The position numbers and the translations under genes are program-made. This document shows, in pieces, positions 1 through 4,871 of a stretch of DNA of 7,033 nt. The stretch's first letter is position 1; each line of letters starts with the position of its first letter. The notes under the pieces are model-generated. The model was not told the DNA's origin. It saw only the letters and a program-made list of their open reading frames with translations, and did no database searches. The DNA is from ZLKRG08 sp964654815 (lineage in GTDB: Bacteria; Actinomycetota; Actinomycetes; Nanopelagicales; Nanopelagicaceae): contig CAZZLH010000046.1 of assembly GCA_964654815.1 (NCBI GenBank), forward strand, positions 1 to 7,033. The letters are read 5' to 3'.

Positions 1-9
1 GATTTCGCT

Positions 10-549
10 ATGCGCATCATGGCCATAGACCCGGGATTGACCCGATGTGGCGTTGGGGTCATTGAAGCCGGTGGCGGCAAGATGGAGTTAATCGGAGTTG
101 GGGTACTCAAAAGTTCGGCAGCCTTGCCAATCGAGCAGCGATTGCGGGAGATAGATGCCCTAATCAGAGAATGGATCGTCAAAGAACAGCCAGATGTTAT
201 AGCAATTGAACGAGTCTTCTCTCAACAGAATCTGCGTACCGTGATGGGTACAGCGCAAGTTGCCGGTGTGGCGCTGCTTGCCGCTGCACAATCTCAGATC
301 AAGGTAGTGATGCATACTCCATCTGAGGTAAAAGCTGCCGTTACCGGAAGCGGACGAGCAAAGAAAGATCAAGTTGCCATGATGGTGCAGAAGATTTTGA
401 AATTAGAGAGTATCCCAAAACCAGTTGATGCCACTGATGCCTTAGCGCTTGCGATCTGCCATTTCTGGCGCGGCGCTGGCGATGATCGGATGGCGGCAGC
501 AGTTCAGAAAGAGAAGGCGAGATTGGTTGCATTGCGAGGAAGCGCATGA
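10..549 (+). CDS. ruvC: RuvC, crossover junction endodeoxyribonuclease
   Basis: RuvC is the Holliday junction resolvase. As a dimer it makes symmetric nicks across a four-way junction, using two metal ions, after RuvAB has moved the branch point. The 179-residue product has the usual family length and an RNase H-like fold. The four expected acidic catalytic residues are visible: D7 in AIDPGLTRCG, E67 in AIERVF, and D140 and D143 in DATDALALAICH. The conserved TPSEVKAAVTGSGRA segment spans about residues 103-117. The ATG at position 10 gives the standard N-terminus (MRIMAIDPG); the next ATG would leave only three residues before the catalytic Asp. Only nine bases precede the start, so no ribosome binding site or promoter can be judged. 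Its stop overlaps the ruvA start (ATGA), indicating translational coupling. Nothing looks broken. Confidence 0.97.
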   Translation: MRIMAIDPGLTRCGVGVIEAGGGKMELIGVGVLKSSAALPIEQRLREIDALIREWIVKEQPDVIAIERVFSQQNLRTVMGTAQVAGVALLAAAQSQIKVVMHTPSEVKAAVTGSGRAKKDQVAMMVQKILKLESIPKPVDATDALALAICHFWRGAGDDRMAAAVQKEKARLVALRGSA

Positions 550-1193
550 TCGCCTCGCTATTTGGCACGATTCGGTTACTCAAAACTGACAACTTGATCA
601 TGGAGGTAAATGGTGTCGGGTATCAAGTTCATATCACCGCTAAAACCTTCGCCAAACTCGGCATTGGTCGTGATTATCAACTTCATACCTCATTAGTGGT
701 GCGCGAGGATGCGATGACGCTCTATGGTTTCTTAGAGCGTGAAGAATGTGAGCTATTCGAGTTAGCCCAAACTGTCTCTGGAATTGGCCCCAAGGTGGCT
801 TTGGCTATTACCGCTGCCATGTCCATGGAGGATTTGGCAGATGCAGTTAATGGCAAGGATGAAGCGGCAATCGCAGCGGTGCCAGGAATTGGCAAGAAAG
901 GCGCACAGCGATTGATCTTGGAATTATCTGGCAAATTAGATTTCAAGCAGAGCGCAAATCGCGTTAGCGGTTACTCGTGGCGGGAGCAGTTGATAGATGC
1001 GCTTACCGGCCTAGGTTTTGCTAGACGCCAAGCGGAATTCGCAGTTAGCGAATTGGTTGCAGATCGAGATGCCAAAGAATTGAATGCGTTAAATTCCTCG
1101 GAACTGCTGAAATTGGCGCTCTCGTTCGCAAAGAGTAATAAAGGCCTGGAAAAGGGTTTAAATAAGAATAAAAAAAGAGGCTCTGCAAAATGA
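546..1193 (+). CDS. ruvA: RuvA, Holliday junction branch migration DNA-binding subunit
   Basis: RuvA forms tetramers that hold the Holliday junction in an open square and load RuvB rings onto two opposite arms. Domain I (OB fold, about residues 1-63) opens with MIASLFGTIR and carries the acidic pin pair E54-D55, which sits at the junction centre in the family. Domain II has two helix-hairpin-helix motifs, SGIGPK (78-83) and PGIGKKGA (113-120), that contact the DNA backbone. Domain III (about 147-195) is the mobile RuvB-binding part. The product has 215 residues, a little longer than the roughly 200 common in the family; the extra length is a Lys-rich tail (about 197-215). The start overlaps the ruvC stop as ATGA, and GAGGA at 536-540 lies five bases upstream as ribosome binding site. 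The stop overlaps the ruvB start the same way. Confidence 0.97.
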   Translation: MIASLFGTIRLLKTDNLIMEVNGVGYQVHITAKTFAKLGIGRDYQLHTSLVVREDAMTLYGFLEREECELFELAQTVSGIGPKVALAITAAMSMEDLADAVNGKDEAAIAAVPGIGKKGAQRLILELSGKLDFKQSANRVSGYSWREQLIDALTGLGFARRQAEFAVSELVADRDAKELNALNSSELLKLALSFAKSNKGLEKGLNKNKKRGSAK

Positions 1194-2230
1194 GCGAAAG
1201 AATCGTCTCGCCAGAATCTAGTGGTGATGAGAGCGCTGCCGAGAGCGCCCTTAGACCCAAATCATTAACGGAATTTGTTGGACAGGGTCGGGTAAGAGAG
1301 CAGATCAGCGTCTTACTTCAATCTGCGAAGAATCGTGGCGTAAGTGCCGATCACATCCTGCTCTCTGGTCCGCCAGGTTTAGGAAAGACCACTTTGGCAT
1401 TTATTTTGGCTGAGGAGTTAAACGCACCTATCCGAATTACCAGTGGTCCCGCAATTACACATGCAGGAGATTTGGCTGCGATCCTCTCTTCGCTAACCGA
1501 GGGCGAGATTCTCTTTCTGGATGAGATTCATCGTTTGACTAGACCGGCAGAGGAATTGCTATATCTGGCTATGGAAGATTTTCGAGTGGATGTCGTAGTT
1601 GGTAAGGGTCCTGGCGCTACTGCGATTCCCTTAGAACTACCGAAGTTCACATTGGTTGGCGCTACGACTCGAGCTGGCCTCTTGCCGCCGCCGCTACGAG
1701 ATCGATTTGGATTTACGGCGCATTTGGAGTTCTACGAAAACGATGAACTTTCCACCATCCTTAAGCGATCAGCTAAATTACTGAAAATCGATGTGGCAAG
1801 TGATGCCATTGCTGAGATCGGCAGTCGATCAAGAGGCACGCCACGAATCGCAAATCGATTATTGCGTCGCGTCCGAGATTATGCACTGGTGAATAATGTT
1901 TCAAAGATTGATTTGGCTACTGCACAAAAGGCGTTGGAAATGTACGAAGTAGACCTACTTGGTCTAGATCGTTTAGATAGAGCAGTCTTGCAAGCCTTAG
2001 TAGAACGCTTTAATGGCGGTCCAGTCGGCCTTTCTACATTGGCCATCGCAGTTGGCGAAGAGATGGAGACCGTTGAAGCAGTCGCAGAGCCATTTTTGGT
2101 GCGAATTGGTTTGATGGCTCGCACTGCTCGAGGCAGAGTTGCAACGCCTCAAGGATTTAACCATTTAGGGCATAAATCACCTCATGGGTGGAGCCTTTTC
2201 GACAACAATTTCGACACTAGCGAGGGCTAA
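1190..2230 (+). CDS. ruvB: RuvB, Holliday junction branch migration ATPase
   Basis: RuvB is the hexameric AAA+ motor that pumps duplex DNA through the RuvA-bound junction. The 346-residue protein is full length. Visible motifs are Walker A GPPGLGKT (60-67), Walker B LFLDEIHR (108-115), sensor 1 in GATT (157-160), the arginine finger R170 in LRDRFG, and sensor 2 GTPR (216-219). A small helical domain follows, then a C-terminal winged helix (about 258-330) ending in the typical RGRVATPQGFNHLG. The N-terminal 20 residues are acidic and Ser-rich, and variable in the family. The ATG overlaps the ruvA stop, and AGAGG at 1176-1180 lies nine bases upstream. The last roughly 16 residues after HLG (KSPHGWSLF and on) appear lineage-specific, and their coding DNA overlaps a candidate promoter for secD. 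Confidence 0.97.
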   Translation: MSERIVSPESSGDESAAESALRPKSLTEFVGQGRVREQISVLLQSAKNRGVSADHILLSGPPGLGKTTLAFILAEELNAPIRITSGPAITHAGDLAAILSSLTEGEILFLDEIHRLTRPAEELLYLAMEDFRVDVVVGKGPGATAIPLELPKFTLVGATTRAGLLPPPLRDRFGFTAHLEFYENDELSTILKRSAKLLKIDVASDAIAEIGSRSRGTPRIANRLLRRVRDYALVNNVSKIDLATAQKALEMYEVDLLGLDRLDRAVLQALVERFNGGPVGLSTLAIAVGEEMETVEAVAEPFLVRIGLMARTARGRVATPQGFNHLGHKSPHGWSLFDNNFDTSEG

Positions 2231-2240
2231 CTTATAAACT
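2211..2240 (+). promoter_or_regulatory. Candidate promoter for secD, giving a leaderless or very short leader
   Basis: TCGACA at 2211-2216 matches five of six bases of the vegetative -35 consensus TTGACA. TATAAA at 2233-2238 matches five of six bases of TATAAT, with a 16-base spacer. An overlapping reading, TAAACT at 2235-2240, fits the actinobacterial TANNNT -10 pattern with an 18-base spacer. Either places transcription start within a few bases of the secD ATG at 2249. No purine-rich Shine-Dalgarno lies at a usable distance; GAGGG at 2222-2226 is 22 bases away. Leaderless messages are common in actinobacteria, so the two observations support each other. The element overlaps the 3' end of ruvB. 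It is read by eye, and short motifs of this kind can occur by chance. Confidence 0.42.
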
Positions 2241-2248
2241 CTCGCCCT

Positions 2249-3754
2249 ATGTCTACCAACACACAGGGACCAAAAGGCTCGCATCCAGTACGGACTTTGC
2301 TGATCTTCTTCGCAGTCGTAATTATTGGAATCGCCTCCGCAGTAATCACCAAGTCGACCAAAGTAAATCTTGGACTTGACCTTCGTGGCGGCACGAGCGT
2401 TACCTTGCAACCAAGAATCTCTCAAGGAGATACCGGAAAGGTAACCAGCGCGGCGATCGATCAAGCGGTAGATATCATCCGCCAGCGCGTTAACTCTCTG
2501 GGCGTTGCGGAATCAGAAGTTGCCGCGCAAGGTAGTGGCACAAATCGCCAAATCGTAATTTCAGTTCCTGGCGAAACTGGCCGAAGGATTGTGGAGTTGG
2601 TTGGTAACACCGCGGAGCTTCGCTTTCGCCAAGTGCTCGCAGAGTCTGCCTCCGGTGCAGCAACAGGCACTGGAGCATCAACTCCAGTATCTGGGGTAAG
2701 TCCAGAGATAAATAGCGCCTATGCCGCACTTGATTGCACCCAAGCATCCTCTCGCTCAGGGCTAGGTGGGGATACTCCGGAGCAGACGATTGTCACATGT
2801 GCCCGCGACTCGGCCACGAAATATATTTTGGGACCTGCTGAAGTTGTCGGTCGTGAAGTCTCCAAAGCATCTGCAGGCTTAGATTCCCAAGCCGGAAATG
2901 TTTGGACCGTTCTACTTACCTTTAATGGTGAAGGTACCAAGAAGTTCGGCGCCTTAACTTCTCGAGTTACGAGTTTGGCAGCGCCACAGAATCAAGTGGC
3001 AATCGTGCTTGATGGATTAGTTGTCTCAGCTCCACGCATCAATGAAGCGATTCCATCTGGCAATGCGCAAATTACCGGTTCCTTCACTCAGCAGGATGCA
3101 AATGACCTGGCAAATGTTTTGAAATATGGTGCGCTACCACTTGCCTTCGATAGAGGAGAGGTTCAGCAGATCTCACCAACATTAGGCGCTAATCAATTAC
3201 ATGCAGGCCTGTTAGCGGGCGGACTTGGCTTACTACTTGTCTTGCTCTATATGTTCTTCTTTTATCGAGGCCTTGGAATAGTCTCAGCTGGATCATTAGT
3301 GGTGGCAGGTGTGATCACCTACGTCACCTTCTTGCTACTTGGAAAGACCATTGGATTTACTCTAACTTTGGCGGGAATAGCAGGTGCCATCGTTTCGATT
3401 GGTGTCACCGCAGACTCATTTATCGTTTACTTTGAACGTATCCGTGATGAGATTCGCGAGGGAAGGTCGCTTCGCTCCGCAGTTGAGAGCGGTTGGATCC
3501 GCGCCCGCCGAACCATCTTGGTCGCAGACTTTGTCTCGATCATCGCCGCGATTTTGCTCTACTTCTTCGCCGTAGGTGGGGTTCGTGGCTTCGCCTTCAC
3601 CCTTGGGCTAGCAACATTGATTGACCTTGCAGTTGTCTTCCTATTTACCAAGCCACTTATGACGGTCTTTGGCCGTAGCAAGTTCTTCAATTCCGGAAGC
3701 GCGCTAACTGGACTATCACGTAAAAGTTTAGGAATGAAAGGAATGGAGGCGTAA
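2249..3754 (+). CDS. secD: SecD, protein translocase subunit of the SecDF complex
   Basis: SecD pairs with SecF in the cytoplasmic membrane. The complex uses proton flow to help pull preproteins out of the SecYEG channel on the outer side. The 501-residue product has a first membrane helix at about 17-34, then the P1 head starting with NLGLDLRGG (40-48) and extending to about 310. Five further helices follow, at about 316-338, 343-363, 369-395, 424-444 and 448-472. D389 in VTADSFIVYFERIRDE is the conserved membrane Asp of the proton pathway. The head contains an Ala/Ser/Gly/Thr-rich stretch (131-150) and two cysteines, C163 and C184, that could pair. The ATG was chosen because it leaves a short polar N-terminus before the first helix and no later start precedes that helix. 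No Shine-Dalgarno is seen. yajC, often upstream of secD, is absent. Confidence 0.96.
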   Translation: MSTNTQGPKGSHPVRTLLIFFAVVIIGIASAVITKSTKVNLGLDLRGGTSVTLQPRISQGDTGKVTSAAIDQAVDIIRQRVNSLGVAESEVAAQGSGTNRQIVISVPGETGRRIVELVGNTAELRFRQVLAESASGAATGTGASTPVSGVSPEINSAYAALDCTQASSRSGLGGDTPEQTIVTCARDSATKYILGPAEVVGREVSKASAGLDSQAGNVWTVLLTFNGEGTKKFGALTSRVTSLAAPQNQVAIVLDGLVVSAPRINEAIPSGNAQITGSFTQQDANDLANVLKYGALPLAFDRGEVQQISPTLGANQLHAGLLAGGLGLLLVLLYMFFFYRGLGIVSAGSLVVAGVITYVTFLLLGKTIGFTLTLAGIAGAIVSIGVTADSFIVYFERIRDEIREGRSLRSAVESGWIRARRTILVADFVSIIAAILLYFFAVGGVRGFAFTLGLATLIDLAVVFLFTKPLMTVFGRSKFFNSGSALTGLSRKSLGMKGMEA

Positions 3755-3755
3755 C

Positions 3756-4832
3756 ATGTCGAAGTTATCTGGACTTGGTGGCCGCCTTTATAGCGGCGAA
3801 GTCTCCATCAATATCGTTGGCAAGGCCAAGCGTTGGTATGCGCTATCTGGATTGCTAATCGTGATCTCATTTGCAGCACTGGTATTCCAAGGTCTGCACC
3901 TAGGTATTGAATTTAAGGGCGGCGCTTCATACACAGTTACCAAGACCGGAATCACCCTTGAGGGCGCCGAAGCAGCGGTCAAGGAAGTAAATATTCCTGG
4001 CGAACCAATCATCCAAACCATCGGTACCAATAAGGTCCGAATCCAAACTGGTTCGCTATCGAATGCCGAATCGGAAGCGCTACAAAGCGCTTTAGCAAGC
4101 AAGTACGGCGTTGATCTAAATTCCATCGACACTCAGATTATCGGACCCTCATGGGGCAAGGAGATTACGCGTAAGGCGCTCTATGGCTTGATCGGTTTTA
4201 TCATCGTAGTGATGCTCTATCTAGCGATGGCATTCGAACCAAAGATGGCAATTGCGGCGATAGTTGCGGTTATACATGACGTGTTTATTACCGTTGGAAT
4301 TTATGCTCTCGTAGGTTTCGACGTCACACCTTCAACAGTCATCGGATTCCTGACGATTCTCGGTTATTCTCTATATGACACCGTTGTGGTCTTTGACAAA
4401 ATTCGCGAAAACACCAAATCAATCACAGCTACCGCAAAGAGCACCTTCTCTGAGGCGGCAAATTTAGGCGTCAATCAAACGCTAGTACGTTCCTTCAACA
4501 CCTCCTTGATTGCGTTGCTACCAGTGGGAGCTATTTTGTTCGTGGGTGCAGGGTTCTTAGGCGCTGGCACGCTCAAAGATCTCTCTCTAGCGCTCTTTAT
4601 CGGATTAGCTACCGGTACCTACTCTTCGATCTTTATAGCTCCGCCAATTCTTGCCTCGCTACGTGAGCGCGAACCAGCGATGCGCGCACTAGCAAAGCGA
4701 GTAGCAGCGCGCAGCGGTGGCAGCGCTTCAGTAACAACTGAGGTAGCAACTGCCACTGCAAATCCGAGCAGCGCTAGATTTACCGAACGCGGACCGCGCA
4801 ACCAACCAAAGCGCAAACGTCGTCGTAAGTAG
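3756..4832 (+). CDS. secF: SecF, protein translocase subunit of the SecDF complex
   Basis: SecF is the second half of the SecDF export motor. The 358-residue product has a first helix at about 29-47, then LGIEFKGGASY (49-59) opening the smaller P4 periplasmic-type domain (to about 135). Five more helices lie at about 140-160, 165-187, 193-214, 248-268 and 276-299. Conserved residues seen are D175 in IHDV, D208 in ILGYSLYDTVVVFDKIREN, and R245 in TLVRSFNTS; the equivalents of D208 and R245 belong to the proton-coupling set in characterised SecDF. After the last helix comes a basic, low-complexity cytoplasmic tail ending in KRKRRRK. A strong ribosome binding site, GGAGG at 3745-3749, lies inside the secD end, six bases before the ATG. 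One base separates the two genes. Two adjacent TAG codons end the gene. Confidence 0.96.
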   Translation: MSKLSGLGGRLYSGEVSINIVGKAKRWYALSGLLIVISFAALVFQGLHLGIEFKGGASYTVTKTGITLEGAEAAVKEVNIPGEPIIQTIGTNKVRIQTGSLSNAESEALQSALASKYGVDLNSIDTQIIGPSWGKEITRKALYGLIGFIIVVMLYLAMAFEPKMAIAAIVAVIHDVFITVGIYALVGFDVTPSTVIGFLTILGYSLYDTVVVFDKIRENTKSITATAKSTFSEAANLGVNQTLVRSFNTSLIALLPVGAILFVGAGFLGAGTLKDLSLALFIGLATGTYSSIFIAPPILASLREREPAMRALAKRVAARSGGSASVTTEVATATANPSSARFTERGPRNQPKRKRRRK

Positions 4833-4871
4833 TAGAGCGCTAGGTAAAAGGATTTACTAGAGAGCAATAAC
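4833..4871 (+). promoter_or_regulatory. secF-relA spacer with imperfect hairpin and relA translation signals
   Basis: This 39-base spacer holds a second TAG directly after the secF stop, then an in-frame TAA at 4845. An imperfect inverted repeat covers 4840-4860: left arm CTAGGTAAA, loop AGGA, right arm TTTACTAG, giving eight pairs with one bulged G. There is no T-run after it, so it does not look like an intrinsic terminator. The loop AGGA is Shine-Dalgarno-like but lies 19 bases from the relA ATG, too far for normal use. A weaker GAGAG at 4860-4864 is seven bases from the ATG and is the likelier ribosome site. No clear promoter was found. The spacer may be only a transcript-processing or translation-control element, or have no role. 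Confidence 0.4.

Noticed and set aside
2223..2248. AGGGC/GCCCT pairing across the ruvB-secD spacer as a possible terminator.
   Set aside because: Five-base stem with a 16-base loop and no T-tract; the loop content is better explained as a promoter -10 region.
3781..3797. GCCGC/GCGGC inverted repeat with a seven-base loop a few codons into secF.
   Set aside because: Only five pairs, fully inside coding sequence and explained by Gly-Arg-Leu-Tyr-Ser-Gly codons; no T-run and no reason to think it regulates.
3788..4132. Minus-strand open frame of 114 codons inside secF.
   Set aside because: Lies wholly opposite a conserved SecF region with intact motifs; no recognisable product.
4838..4871. A promoter directly upstream of relA.
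   Set aside because: The A/T-rich bases give several loose TANNNT matches but none with a fitting -35 box or at leaderless distance from the ATG.
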